In this document: positions 1 through 12,447 of the stretch, piece after piece | Numbering within the stretch: the first letter of the stretch is position 1 | Layout: each line of letters begins with the position of its first letter | DNA from: Mesocentrotus franciscanus | Lineage: Eukaryota > Echinodermata > Echinoidea > Camarodonta > Strongylocentrotidae | DNA: 64,000 nucleotides | NCBI GenBank assembly: GCA_037976565.1 | Contig: CP137671.1 | Coordinates: 13,453,229 to 13,517,228, forward strand | Reading direction: 5' to 3' | Notes under the pieces: model-generated | What the model saw: the letters and a program-made list of their open reading frames with translations, nothing else | The model's database searches: none | Told to the model about the DNA's origin: nothing | Position numbers and translations under genes: made by a program

Positions 1-2167
1 AGGTAATCTGCTAAGAGATGTTGATCTCGGGAGCATGTGCATTCTAATGATTCCTGCATTATCGTAGACATGTTCCGTTAAAGTATAAGTGATATTACCT
101 AGATCCACATCTTCCTGAAGTTCGGAAGGCATTTGCCCACTCCATTCGGAATACTCAGAGGGGACTGAGATGTCGGAGGAAGTATTACTGCATATGCTTG
201 AGGTGATAGAGTTGGTACAATCATAAATGTCACTTAAACTTCGTGATGATTCTTTTTCAAAGAAATGAACCCCTTCCCGTAAAAGTTTATCTTTATAAGC
301 AACATTGGGAGATGCCAATGGTGGAGAAGGAGGCGGTGATACAGGTTTTTCGTACATTGCGTCTTCCTTAGAAATACTCATGATACTTTGGTCCAAACAA
401 GAGTTTTGCTGAGAGACATGAAACGAGACACAATTTGTAGAAGATTTCTGCTCGTGGCATCTATTTGTATCAATGGAGTTGGCCTGTTGCAAGTATTTGA
501 AAATGCAAACGGTACAGAAAGCACAAATACATGCTGTTAAAAGTAGACCTACCAAGACTGCTACAGTTGTAAAAATAATCACTTGAATTCCACTCAGTTT
601 AAACCAATTGCCACGTTCTATTTCAGTCTGTCCTTTTTCAGTATGCAATGCAGAAGTCGCCATTTCAGGTTGCCCGAGAACTTGCCCTGATTTGTTTCGT
701 AATGCTTCACTAGCCAACGGATGGGTGATTAATTGTTTATTGACATGTGCACTTACATACAGGGGCTTCACAAACGATATGTTCAAGCTATTCCTGTAGG
801 TAACGTTGTGTGATCGTATTTCACAGGTCACGTTAATAATATCATACTCCTTGAAGTATCCCTTCACCGTTACAGATGAGGTTGGTTGGGAAAATGAATG
901 TAGAATGTCAATGGTATCAGGTTCAATCTTATTTTCGTTGAAAAGCCAAGAAAAAAAAACTTTTGTACCAGCTGTTTCAATGCAATCTGGAAAACAGACC
1001 ATGTGTACCTCAAAAGAAAACATCTCCCAATTCACAGATTTATTTAAGAGATTCAATCTAAGAGTGACACTTTGGCAAAGTCCAATATCACTTATTCCTG
1101 GACCAGCGTTGCTAGTACCCCAGATACTGGAACCGTTGGCTTTACGATAACTGTTAGGCGATAAACTAAACACACCAGTGGATGTTCCTTCCGTGTTTGT
1201 TACCGAACAACTCACTTCAAAATCTATGTCAGTAATTGAAGTATTATTATCTTTAGCGCCTAACAGTATGGTTTTGGATGTTGTATTATGACAACCAGAC
1301 AGAATATTCCCAGGAGAGCACAACCAATTATAAATTTTATTCTCAGGATAACTTGTAGCAGCACAATTTAGTTCAATTTTCCTGGCATTGATGTCAACTA
1401 CGTCAAACATTTCCGATGACAAAATCTTAACTTGTGGCCTATGACGGACCAACAAAGGTCCAATTGAGCAAGTGATTTCTTCGTCGAGAAAGATCCATGC
1501 ATCACTCGAAGCAATGCAATATAATGTTTTAAGGTGCAGATAGGGGCCGATGTACAATTTTTGGTTGAGGATCAATCTTTTACCCTCTGCTTCCAGATGA
1601 AGTTCAGTAAAAGATAAATTCAGTCCTTTTGTTTCCCATAATAAATTTACCGATGGATTGCCCTCTTGCACCATACACCAGACTGCTAGAAGAGACTCCT
1701 CATAAAGTTCCCCGAGAGGCTTCGGACCACAAGTTATTTCATTGCCTCTCGGAAAATACTGCACGTGCATCGTTGACACTTGTGAGGAACATGTTTCAAA
1801 TACATTTGAAAGTTTGCGCGCTCCTCCCAACATCATAAACAGTTATCTCAGATGTCTTGTTTTGCGATGGTTCATCATAATAATCTAAAATTACCGTATG
1901 GTATCTGTCAGGGAAAACATGCCAAGAAAGAGTCTCAGTGTTGGGATCAAATCGCATCACTGTGCAAACAAATACAGCATTTCCTCCTTCTACGATACTG
2001 ACATCATTGGGATGAGTTTCAAAGAACGATGAACCTGACCCGACACACTTGGATGAAACCAAGTCCAAATTGAAGAACAATGCGAAAACTACAATAAACA
2101 TATTACATGTAGTGATATTCTGTAAATGTGACTGAAATTTCTCACCAACAGCTTTAAGATTTGCCAT
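1..2167 (-). CDS. IgSF receptor A1: four Ig-like domains, TM segment, long cytoplasmic tail (3' end beyond window; one frameshift)
   Basis: A single-exon type I membrane protein, start ATG at 2167 or the internal ATG at 2101, which directly precedes a hydrophobic signal peptide (MFIVVFALFFNL). Domain 1 (about 2050-1790) has AVFVC, LSWHVF and TFKC as B, C and F strands. Reading frame then slips by one base near 1801. From 1803 to base 1 a second frame stays open for 600 codons without a stop. It holds domain 2 (AVWCMVQEGNP, NLLWE, LYCIAS), domain 3 (IELNCAATSYP, NWLC, FEVSCSV) and domain 4 (HMVCFP, FFSWLF, INVTCEI). A transmembrane helix lies at about 591-500, then a tail of over 160 codons with YEKP, YDC and VYDN motifs. 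Many N-glycosylation sites are present. A2 and A3 are paralogues. Ligand and function are unknown. The frameshift could be a real lesion or a sequence error. Confidence 0.8.
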
Positions 2168-2800
2168 TGTTTATATAACAGGTAAATTGTCTGACCGTAC
2201 TTAACTATCTTTAATCATGTCCTTATAATATTTCGCCTGGCGTCTTTCCTTGCACAGCGCTGCAAACATTGCTCCGATTGCAGAAATGTTCAGGATGGTC
2301 TCTGAAACCTTCAAAAGACACGTTGGGCCGATGCAATATCCTGAATGAATGTAATGTGACTTCAGGAGATTCTTGTACTGGTCTACAGATGCAGGTCTCT
2401 TGACGGATATATCAAGTCGAAAGTGAAACACGCATGACTCTATTTATTTTTTGTTTGTTACAGCTACTTAATAAAATGACCACTTTTATATGTTAGAGTC
2501 TCTTCAAATATTGTTTCACATGTAATCTGTGCTAGTACCTGATAATGAAGAGGATTCAAGGGGCACAACAGGAAAAATACGTTCGATAATATTCAATATA
2601 TACTTGCTCTAAATGTACTTTACTCTCAAATGTTAATTAGTTTGACGACAAAACATCATGGAGATGATTACGATGCACTTTTGAGTTTTAATCGAATCCC
2701 CCTAAACTAGGTATGTGTTATTTTATTTTGTAAAATCAATTTTTCAACTGAAGATTCCTATGAAAATCTCTTTTGGAAATTTATACACACAATTATTCTA
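2168..2800. other. 5' flank of A1, no gene seen
   Basis: The minus strand carries TATATAAACA immediately before the A1 start, too close to be a normal TATA box unless translation starts at the downstream ATG. A 76-codon minus frame at 2201-2431 matches nothing I recognise. No further gene is visible. Confidence 0.4.
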
Positions 2801-3130
2801 GTTTGAAGTTTGAAGTTTATTTGTTCCACATTTACATAAAAAACAATTTAATTTTTTTTTATACAAGCGTATAAGCGTAGATTACACATATTTTTTTTTT
2901 TAAGATTTCAAATCAAGTATAATGTACAGAAAATAGGTACGAAGTTTCGAAATGTATAGATATGACAGGTAAGGTAAAAACAATGTAAAATGTGGGGAGC
3001 CTATTAAAATAAAAAGCATAGCTTGTGTGTGAATAGGCTCCCGTACTGAGTAATGATCTTGGAGAAAACAAGACGCCCTTTACATGCATGACAAGGACAG
3101 TCTACTACGAGCGATTATAGGCCAGGAGCC
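2800..3130 (-). mobile_element. LINE 3'-end remnant
   Basis: On the minus strand this ends in AATAAACTTCAAACTTCAAAC, a short direct-repeat tail like those closing CR1/L2-group LINEs, preceded by an A/T-rich 3'UTR-like stretch and a repeated 'gagcctatt' element (2998-3006 and again inverted near 3035). No coding region remains. Identified by tail style only. Confidence 0.4.
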
Positions 3131-4054
3131 TATGCCCCAAAAGTCACAACATTATATCCATAAAATTTGACCATTCAAATTTACTGACACCATAAATCAG
3201 CTACATTAAGGTTTGAAGCCGCCAGAGTTCTCAAAACAAACCCCAAAGTCAGGTCGATTTTGCCTCATATATCCCATGCACCAAACTTTGTCAGAAGGAA
3301 GAAGTATGACCTGACTTAATAAACACACACAATCGGACATACAATTTCCGTCGAGATAACAATTTATTAATAACATGATCATATGGCACCAAATTGCAAC
3401 TCAAGAATTACAAATAACATAATGTAAATTTACCCGGCCTGAATGAAACATTTTTAAATTGTTAAATTGAAATGTAACACTCTTTGTTGTTGGTATTTTG
3501 TGGGGGGGGGGGGGGGCGGTGCTAATGCTTTTGTCAAAAGGTACATCGGTATTTTGGTTTTGTTATTTTGGTTTCACTTATTTCCTGACGGTAAACTTTG
3601 TAAGTTTTTATATTTTTGTGATATACAGCCAGACAAGTTTTCTTCCTTCTGACAGAATTTGGGCTTTGGGGAATTGATCCAGAGGTATCTGACGACCCAA
3701 TCCCGACGGAATTTGTTGGTTGTTTTGTAATCATGGTCTAAGCAACTTTGAGTGGTCAATGAGATTACCCAGCACAGCATTTGGGTATTTGCATATTTGA
3801 ATAATTGCGTTGGTACGGTGTGGTGGAAATCAAAATTAAATCGGCCAGATTCTGGACTAACCGGTATGGCGCAATGATTATGGACAAGTTTCGACCCTGT
3901 TAATCATTTGTTTGCGGTAAGCCTCCCGATGTTCTCGAGATGTCATTTATTTTAAGTATTCTGTGTGCGTGCGTATTATGAATATTTTTGACGAGCGGAT
4001 GACGTATAGGTTTCTTTTGAGCCAATTAAATGCAGCGCTAGGGTGGCTAGTCTT
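3131..4054. other. Gene-free interval with a poly(G) tract
   Basis: A run of 15 G residues occupies 3502-3516, a possible quadruplex-forming or slippage-prone site. The small frames here are not supported by any recognisable domain. Nothing else seen. Confidence 0.5.
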
Positions 4055-4204
4055 GGTTTAAAAAATCCCCTCCAGGATAGGCTTCTAAAATAAGTTATTG
4101 TGTCATTATGATTCTACTTGCAATTTGGGCAAGTGTTCTTTCCTCAGAAATGTTTATAGATATATCATTGCACCTTCAGCGAGAAACATGTTACATTATG
4201 TAGA

Positions 4205-4530
4205 TTGAAAAATCATAATAATAATAATTAATAATAGTTCGTCCTATAAAGCGCATTTCAGGACCACAGGCCCTCTCAATGCGCTTTACAGATATATATT
4301 ATTACCCCGGTCATCTGATTCATGCTTACTCGCACACAATGTATGTACATTCTCCACTCCGGGGAGCATTCCAGCCAGTCGCCATTTTACAAGCGCCACT
4401 TGCTAATCAAACCACATTAACTTTCGCATCCTACCGGGTACCCATTTAACAGCTGGGTGGAGAGTGGCAAATGTAGATCAATGTCTTGCCAAAGGACATT
4501 AGTGCCGCGGTGGGACTTGAACCGTACGCA
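4205..4530 (-). mobile_element. tRNA-derived SINE (copy 1)
   Basis: On the minus strand a B-box-like GGTTCAAGTCCC (plus positions 4512-4523) is followed by the body containing 'atgtcctttggcaagacatt' and 'tttgccactctccacccag', and it ends in an AAT/ATT trinucleotide tail at 4207-4225. The same body occurs at several other sites in the window in both orientations. The A box is lost in this copy. Confidence 0.7.
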
Positions 4531-4865
4531 GTGTTTTTTTGATGTTGTTCTGTTTGTTTTGTTTGCCAATGACATTTCGGGGATATTGTAAGTCGTTATT
4601 TTAAGTCAAATACGAATATAAACTGAATTACTAGACCTTACGCTTGAAAACAAACTTGACCCATAACACACATCATCAACAGTATCTGCCTTTGATAGTT
4701 GTTTTAGCATACTTTCTTGATGCTCCGAATTGTCCTTTTCAAGTCCATCTGAATATCAGGGATAGGGCCATTTGAATTTCGTCGGTAATAGTTCTTTAAT
4801 CCAATCGCTTCGCCTATGGGCACCCCAATTGAAGCCATGATACAGATATTACTGAACAATGTAAA

Positions 4866-5189
4866 TCACTGGAAGCCAGAGAGGCTCAAATGTTCAAGCT
4901 TCACCAATGCACTAGCAATCGTGCTGGCTGGTGCATTTGAACTAAATGTCACCACCGGCGTCCGAGGCGTATTCAAATTGATGGTTGTATCTCTACATTC
5001 GTATGGGCGGACGGACATAGGATTCTTGATTGAGCAACAATTAAAAGGGAAGGGCGTTTTTATCCATACTTTCTGATTCATTAAAGTGACGTTCAGATGA
5101 AGATCACTGAAAGGTAGAGCTAATATGTCCGATATGTTGATAGCACGAAGTATAACTTTGCACACTTCCCCTAATTGCCAAACATTCAA
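4866..5189 (-). pseudogene. B-family IgSF fragment B3, copy 1
   Basis: A 107-codon open frame corresponding to the second domain and stalk of family B. It retains GEVC (the C-strand Cys), the CC doublet in FNCCSIKN and a Cys exactly 12 residues later, followed by ECRD, shared with B2. There is no signal peptide, V-like domain or hydrophobic C terminus, so it is a fragment. The region upstream to about 5260 is similar to 50520-50640. The matching copy in the tandem duplication is 8404-8727. Confidence 0.65.
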
Positions 5190-5463
5190 TTATCGTGTAG
5201 TCACTTTCTAGCCAAGGATGAACTTGGAGGGATGGTGATATTTGCACACAGTGTGCTTTACCAGGAGGAAAAAACAATTGTTAAATTAATTCCTTTACTC
5301 AAATCTTCGACGAGGGTCCTATTTTGAAAAACGCAACATTATTTTGTAAGACCCAGCAACGTCTCTGGACACGTTTTTATATCGACCCTTTATTGAACGA
5401 CATGGTCATATATATAGTTCCTTGTACTTCCTTAAACTTTCTCGCTGACTGTTTGTCAAGTTT

Positions 5464-7589
5464 GGACTTGACCCCGGAGTATAAATATTGTGCTGACCAA
5501 AATGACCCTGTTCCCGCACCCCCATCTTCCCGATATTTTACTGTGAATCAGTTTATTTCAAATTCTTTAGAGTTTGAAAATAATTTCTCACTGATGCACT
5601 TCAATATTAGAAGCTTGAGTAAAAATATTGAACATATGAAATCCGTTATATCTAGTCAACAGTTTCCATGTTCAATTATTGGTTTGTCCGAAACATAGTT
5701 ACGTAATGAACCTCATTCATGTTTTTCTATTGATGGGTATAACATGGCTGTAAATAATAGAATAAATAGACGCGGTGGCGGAGTGGCATTGTACATTTCT
5801 ACGTCATTGAACTACAAAGTAATATCCGAATTAAGTTACATGACAGATGCAGTTGAAACTTTATGCGTAGAAATTATAGTTCCAAACAGAAGAAATATTG
5901 TGGTAGCAGTTGTATATCGACCACCAAATTCATATCACGACGATTTCATTACTTCTTTACAGACAATAATATCCTCAAATTATTTGCGAGACAGGTCTTC
6001 CTTCATTATGGGAGATTTTAATATAAATCTTCTTGATGAAAATCAAAATTTATTTTGCAATGAATTTCTGGACACTTTGTCCTCGCAATCCTATATGCTT
6101 CTCATAAATAAGCCTACTCGAATTACAAAGACAACAGCCTCGCTTATAGATAATATATTTACAAATATGTATGTCCAAGCTATTTCTGGTATCATAATCT
6201 CAGATATAAGTGACCATTTCCCAATTTATACTCACTTACCTATCTTTCAAATATCTAAAACACGGAATGGTCCTAATCCAGGTCGTCGTAAGTTAACTGG
6301 TGAAAATATTGATAAATTTAAACAAAGATTAAGTTCACTTGATTGGTTTGAGGTTTTAAATTCTCGCGATGTAAATGAAGCATTTGAATTTTTTCTTGAA
6401 ATTTTCTCTCGATATTATGAAAGAGACTTACCTGTTCAAAATACATATAGGAACTCGAATTATAGAAAGACACCACGATCGCCATGGATAACAACATCCC
6501 TTTTACGTTCAATTAATAGGAAAAATCGTTTATTTTACAAATTCAAGTCCAAGCCGACAGAGTCAAACGAAAACAAATATAAGACTTATAAAAATACACT
6601 AGTTAGCATTTTACGTTATGCAAAAAAAGATTACTTCTTTAAACAATTTGAATTTAATAGAAATGACATTAAAAACACCTGGAAGCTAATTAACAAGGCA
6701 CTTAATAGAAACTGTAATAAGCAGGATATTCAAGAGATTTTGGTCGGAAACACATGCTTTAAAGAGCCTGCTTCTATCGCTGAGAGTTTCAATGATTACT
6801 TTGTAAATATAGGCCCTAATCTTGCACATGCCATCCCCACTTCACATAAATCATTTCATTCATTTCTAGATCGTCGAAATCCTGAATCTCTATTTTTTGT
6901 CCCGGTACAAGAGGTAGAGGTTATTGATATTGTTAATAATTTAAAGAGTAAAAGGAGCACTGGATATGATGGCATATCAAATATACTACTCAAACATGTT
7001 ATTTCCGAAATAGTCATCCCACTAACCCATATATTTAATCTCTCTTTCATATGTGGTGATGTACCCTTTTAATGAAAAGAGCCAAAGTAATACCTGTATT
7101 TAAAAAAGGTGACTCACGTGAACAGGGAAATTATAGGCCAATTTCTTTACTTACCTCTTTTTCCAAAATATTAGAAAAACTTGTGTATTCACGAACTATA
7201 AATTTCCTTACACGACACAATTTACTTAGTGACGATCAATTTGGATTTAGAAAAAACACTCCACAAGTCATGCTATGTTAACACTCATTAATAAAATTGT
7301 TTGTGCAATTGATAACTCCTGTCACACAATCGGTTTGTTTCTAGACTTCTCAAAGGCGTTCGATACTATTGACCACACAATTCTTCTTCATAAACTGTCT
7401 CACTACGGTGTCAGAGGGAATGCCCTTGAGTGGTTTAGAAGCTACCTTTCAGACAGAACTCAATACACCTCTGTAAATAACTTCCAGTCATCAATGAAAA
7501 ATATTACCTGTGGGGTGCGCCAAGGCTCTCTTCTGGGTCCTCTTCTTTTTATACTATATATAAATGATTTCAAACAATCATCTAATATT
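5464..7589 (+). mobile_element. CR1/L2-group LINE, copy 1 (3' truncated by the duplication)
   Basis: Encodes the apurinic-like endonuclease (MHFNIRSLSKN, GLSET, YRPPNS, MGDFNINL, SDHFPIYT) and the start of reverse transcriptase (RPISLLTSFSKILEKL, LFLDFSKAFDTIDH, VRQGSLLGPLL). It breaks off before the catalytic FADD box because the duplication junction lies at 7589. Lesions: TAG at 5696-5698 in the endonuclease, a one-base loss near 7070, and a one-base loss near 7259 shared with copy 2. It is non-functional. The 5' boundary is inferred by comparison with the LINE-free relative at 50.6 kb. Confidence 0.9.
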
Positions 7590-7746
7590 GGTTTAAAAAA
7601 TCCCCTCCAGGATAGGCTTCTAAAATAAGTTATTGTGTCATTATGATTCTACTTGCAATTTGGGCAAGTGTTCTTTCCTCAGAAATGTTTATAGATATAT
7701 CATTGCACCTTCAGGGAGAAACATGTTACATTATGTAGATTGAAAA

Positions 7747-8075
7747 ATCATAATAATAATAATTAATAATAGTTCGTCCTTATAAAGCGCATTTCAGGAC
7801 CACAGGCCCTCTCAATGCGCTTTACAGATATATATTATTACCCCGGTCATCTGATTCATGCTTACTCGCACACAATGTATGTACATTCTCCACTCCCTGG
7901 GGAGCATTCCAGCCAGTCGCCATTTTACAAGCGCCACTTGCTAATCAAACCACATTAACTTTCGCATCCTACCGGGTACCCATTTAACAGCTGGGTGGAG
8001 AGTGGCAAATGTAGATCAATGTCTTGCCAAAGGACATTAGTGCCGCGGTGGGACTTGAACCGTACGCAGTGTTTT
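7747..8075 (-). mobile_element. tRNA-derived SINE (copy 2)
   Basis: Duplicate of the SINE at 4205-4530, with three small insertions relative to it (for example 'cactccctgggg' for 'cactccgggg'). Confidence 0.7.
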
Positions 8076-8403
8076 TTTGTTGTTGTTCTGTTTGTTTTGT
8101 TTGCCAATGACATTTCGGGGATATTGTAAGTCGTTATTTTAAGTCAAATACGAATATAAACTGAATTACTAGACCTTACGCTTGAAAACAAACTTGACCC
8201 ATAACACACATCATCAACAGTATCTGCCTTTGATAGTTGTTTTAGCATACTTTCTTGATGCTCCGAATTGTCCTTTTCAAGTCCATCTGAATATCAGGGA
8301 TAGGGCCATTTGAATTTCGTCGGTAATAGTTCTTTAATCCAATCGCTTCGCCTATGGGCACCCCAATTGAAGCCATGATACAGATATTACTGAACAATGT
8401 AAA

Positions 8404-8727
8404 TCACTGGAAGCCAGAGAGGCTCAAATGTTCAAGCTTCACCAATGCACTAGCAATCGTGCTGGCTGGTGCATTTGAACTAAATGTCACCACCGGCGTC
8501 CGAGGCGTATTCAAATTGATGGTTGTATCTCTACATTCGTATGGGCGGACGGACATAGGATTCTTGATTGAGCAACAATTAAAAGGGAAGGGCGTTTTTA
8601 TCCTTACTTTCTGATTCATTAAAGTGACGTTCAGATGAAGATCACTGAAAGGTAGAGCTAATATGTCCGATATGTTGATAGCACGAAGTATAACTTTGCA
8701 CACTTCCCCTAATTGCCAAACATTCAA
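8404..8727 (-). pseudogene. B-family IgSF fragment B3, copy 2
   Basis: Identical in layout to 4866-5189, differing by one residue (KVRIKT for KVWIKT). It keeps the CC-x12-C signature. Duplicated passively with the LINE. Confidence 0.65.
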
Positions 8728-9000
8728 TTATCGTGTAGTCACTTTCTAGCCAAGGATGAACTTGGAGGGATGGTGATATTTGCACACAGTGTGCTTTACC
8801 AGGAGGAAAAAACAATTGTTAAATTAATTCCTTTACTCAAATCTTCGACGAGGGTCCTATTTTGAAAAACGCAACATTATTTTGTAAGACCCAGCAACGT
8901 CTCTGGACACGTTTTTATATCGACCCTTTATTGAACGACATGGTCATATATATAGTTCCTTGTACTTCCTTAAACTTTCTCGCTGACTGTTTGTCAAGTT

Positions 9001-12000
9001 TGGACTTGACCCCGGAGTATAAATATTGTGCTGACCAAAATGACCCTGTTCCTGCACCCCATCTTCCCGATATTTTACTGTGAATCAGTTTATTTCAAAT
9101 TCTTTAGAGTTTGAAAATAATTTCTCACTGATGCACTTCAATATTAGAAGCTTGAGTAAAAATATTGAACATATGAAATCCGTTATATCTAGTCAACAGT
9201 TTCCATGTTCAATTATTGGTTTGTCCGAAACATGGTTACGTAATGAACCTCATTCATGTTTTTCTATTGATGGGTATAACATGGCTGTAAATAATAGAAT
9301 AAATAGACGCGGTGGCGGAGTGGCATTGTACATTTCTACGTCATTGAACTACAAAGTAATATCCGAATTAAGTTACATGACAGATGCAGTTGAAACTTTA
9401 TGCGTAGAAATTATAGTTCCAAACAGAAGAAATATTGTGGTAGCAGTTGTATATCGACCACCAAATTCATATCACGACGATTTCATTACTTCTTTACAGA
9501 CAATAATATCCTCAAATTATTTGCGAGACAGGTCTTCCTTCATTATGGGAGATTTTAATATAAATCTTCTTGATGAAAATCAAAATTTATTTTGCAATGA
9601 ATTTCTGGACACTTTGTCCTCGCAATCCTATATGCCTCTCATAAATAAGCCTACTCGAATAACAAAGACAACAGCCTCGCTTATAGATAATATATTTACA
9701 AATATGTATGTCCAAGCTATTTCTGGTATCATAATCTCAGATATAAGTGACCATTTCCCAATTTATACTCACTTACCTATCTTTCAAATATCTAAAACAC
9801 GGAATGGTCCTAATCCAGGTCGTCGTAAGTTAACTGGTGAAAATATTGATAAATTTAAACAAAGATTAAGTTCACTTGATTGGTTTGAGGTTTTAAATTC
9901 TCGCGATGTAAATGAAGCATTTGAATTTTTTCTTGAAATTTTCTCTCGATATTATGAAAGAGACTTACCTGTTCAAAATACATATAGGAACTCGAATTAT
10001 AGAAAGACACCACGATCGCCATGGATAACAACATCCCTTTTACGTTCAATTAATAGGAAAAATCGTTTATTTTACAAATTCAAGTCCAAGCCGACAGAGT
10101 CAAACGAAAACAAATATAAGACTTATAAAAATACACTAGTTAGCATTTTACGTTATGCAAAAAAAGATTACTTCTTTAAACAATTTGAATTTAATAGAAA
10201 TGACATTAAAAACACCTGGAAGCTAATTAACAAGGCACTTAATAGAAACTGTAATAAGCAGGATATTCAAGAGATTTTGGTCGGAAACACATGCTTTAAA
10301 GAGCCTGCTTCTATCGCTGAGAGTTTCAATGATTACTTTGTAAATATAGGCCCTAATCTTGCACATGCCATCCCCACTTCACATAAATCATTTCATTCAT
10401 TTCTAGATCGTCGAAATCCTGAATCTCTATTTTTTGTCCCGGTACAAGAGGTAGAGGTTATTGATATTGTTAATAATTTAAAGAGTAAAAGGAGCACTGG
10501 ATATGATGGCATATCAAATATACTACTCAAACATGTTATTTCCGAAATAGTCATCCCACTAACCCATATATTTAATCTCTCTTTCATATGTGGTGATGTA
10601 CCCTTTTTAATGAAAAGAGCCAAAGTAATACCTGTATTTAAAAAAGGTGACTCACGTGAACAGGGAAATTATAGGCCAATTTCTTTACTTACCTCTTTTT
10701 CCAAAATATTAGAAAAACTTGTGTATTCACGAACTATAAATTTCCTTACACGACACAATTTACTTAGTGACGATCAATTTGGATTTAGAAAAAACACTCC
10801 ACAAGTCATGCTATGTTAACACTCATTAATAAAATTGTTTGTGCAATTGATAACTCCTGTCACACAATCGGTTTGTTTCTAGACTTCTCAAAGGCGTTCG
10901 ATACTATTGACCACACAATTCTTCTTCATAAACTGTCTCACTACGGTGTCAGAGGGAATGCCCTTGAGTGGTTTAGAAGCTACCTTTCAGACAGAACTCA
11001 ATACACCTCTGTAAATAACTTCCAGTCATCAATCAAAAATATTACCTGTGGGGTGCCCCAAGGCTCTCTTCTGGGTCCTCTTCTTTTTATACTTTATATA
11101 AATGATTTCAAACAATCATCTAATATTTTATCTTTCATATTATTTGCTGATGACTCTAATATTTTGTTTTCATGTCGTGACCCACAAACTCTCTTAAATA
11201 CAATTAACTCGGAATTAGTTTTGGTTCAAAGTTGGATACAAGCCAACAAACTATCATTGAATATAAAAAAGACAAATTATATGATATTTAGCAACACTAT
11301 TGATCATCTTCCTGGTTCTATTCTAATAAATGGTATCGAACTAGAATGTGTTCAAAGTACAAAATTCCTTGGAATTTATGTTGATCGCAAATTGACATGG
11401 AAAGTGCATATTAATTATTTATGTAAATTATTATCAAGAAACATTGGTATCATAAATCAAGTTAAAAATACATTTCCTTTACCGGTTTTATCATCACTGT
11501 ATACAACCCTTATTTTGCCTTACCTAAATTATGGGATTTTAGCATGGGGTAATCCTTGTAAGACTTTAATTGATCGAATATTAATTTTGCAGAAGCGTGC
11601 ATTAAGAATAATCCATAATGTCTACTTTCGTTCCCACGCTAACCACTTATTTTTACAAGACAACATTCTTAAAATTGATGATTCGTATTATTGGTACCTC
11701 GGTATCTTTATGTTCCAACTTATTAAAAACGAGTTACCTCTCCCGATTTCCTCCATTTTCAAAAAAATAACGAGATACATTCATACCCCACTAGACAGTC
11801 TCACAACTTCCACACTCCTCGAATGAGAACAGCTTTCGCACAAAAAACAATTACTTACACCGGTCCAGTATTTTGGAATAACATAGATCCATCTCTTAAA
11901 CAAAGTACCAGTTTATATACATTTAAAAAAACTGAAAATTAAATTTTTAAACACATATGCATGATTGGATGTGCCGTCGTCGGTCAGCTGCATTGCTGAT

Positions 12001-12447
12001 ATTGCTGATACGTCGCTATTATACATGAATCTCGGTTTGTTTGACTCTCGACTCAATCCCTTTCTCCCCCATTCTACTGATCTAACCTCCTTTTTCTAGA
12101 GCTTTTGCAGTCATTCATTTTCCTCTTTTTTAATCTTTCTTTCTTTTTGACTTCTATTACTTTCCTCTATATTTTTTGTTCTTATCTTTTATTCTTTATT
12201 TGCCCCCCTAAATTCATAATTTCTTTGCTACATATATTTTTTATTTATTGATTTTTTAAGTATACTTTGTTCAAGATATATTGTAAAATAGCATCTGAGG
12301 AACTAACACTTCAACAAGCTCTGCTTCTAGTTAGTTCCTCCTTTCTCATGCTATTTCTATTATATTTGTCGTTTCATTGTATATTTTTTTTGTAATATAC
12401 GTATTCATTGTATTATGTTTGCATGAGAAATAAAAATCATCATCATC
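9001..12447 (+). mobile_element. CR1/L2-group LINE, copy 2, with 3'UTR and (ATC)n tail
   Basis: The most complete LINE here. The endonuclease and RT N-terminus are read at 9080-10819 and the rest of RT at 10813-11826. Boxes seen: SLSKN, GLSETWL, MGDFNINL, SDHFPIYT, LLTSFSKIL, LDFSKAFDTIDH, VPQGSLLGPLLFILYINDF, catalytic FADD (11143-11154), KFLGI, LPYLNYGILAWG. The two frames overlap because a single C is missing in the FGFRKN segment near 10796. A second one-base slip near 11806 precedes the C-terminal TAFAQKTITYTGPVFWNNI segment (to about 11940). The 3'UTR ends in aaaaatcatcatcatcatt. Clade placement within the Jockey/CR1 superfamily is uncertain. Confidence 0.92.

Larger units (their letters stand above)
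4055..7589. repeat. Tandem duplication, copy 1 (3.5 kb)
   Basis: This stretch is repeated nearly exactly as 7590-11127. It starts at 'ggtttaaaaaatcccctcc' and ends inside a LINE at 'tctaatatt', where it is fused to the start of copy 2. It carries a SINE, a B-family IgSF fragment and the 5' two thirds of a LINE. Differences from copy 2 are few: three extra bases in copy 2 near the SINE, one extra C in copy 1 near 5520, a TAG at 5696 where copy 2 has TGG, and one T fewer at about 7070. This is a young duplication. Confidence 0.95.
7590..11127. repeat. Tandem duplication, copy 2
   Basis: Second copy of the 3.5 kb unit. Its right end continues into the intact 3' part of the LINE, showing that copy 2 occupies the original right-hand junction while copy 1 keeps the original left-hand one. 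Confidence 0.95.

Noticed and set aside
608..1150. Plus-strand frames opposite A1
   Set aside because: Shadows of the A1 coding sequence, which is supported by Ig motifs and paralogues.
2201..2431. 76-codon minus-strand frame upstream of A1
   Set aside because: No signal peptide, domain or match in the paralogues A2 or A3.
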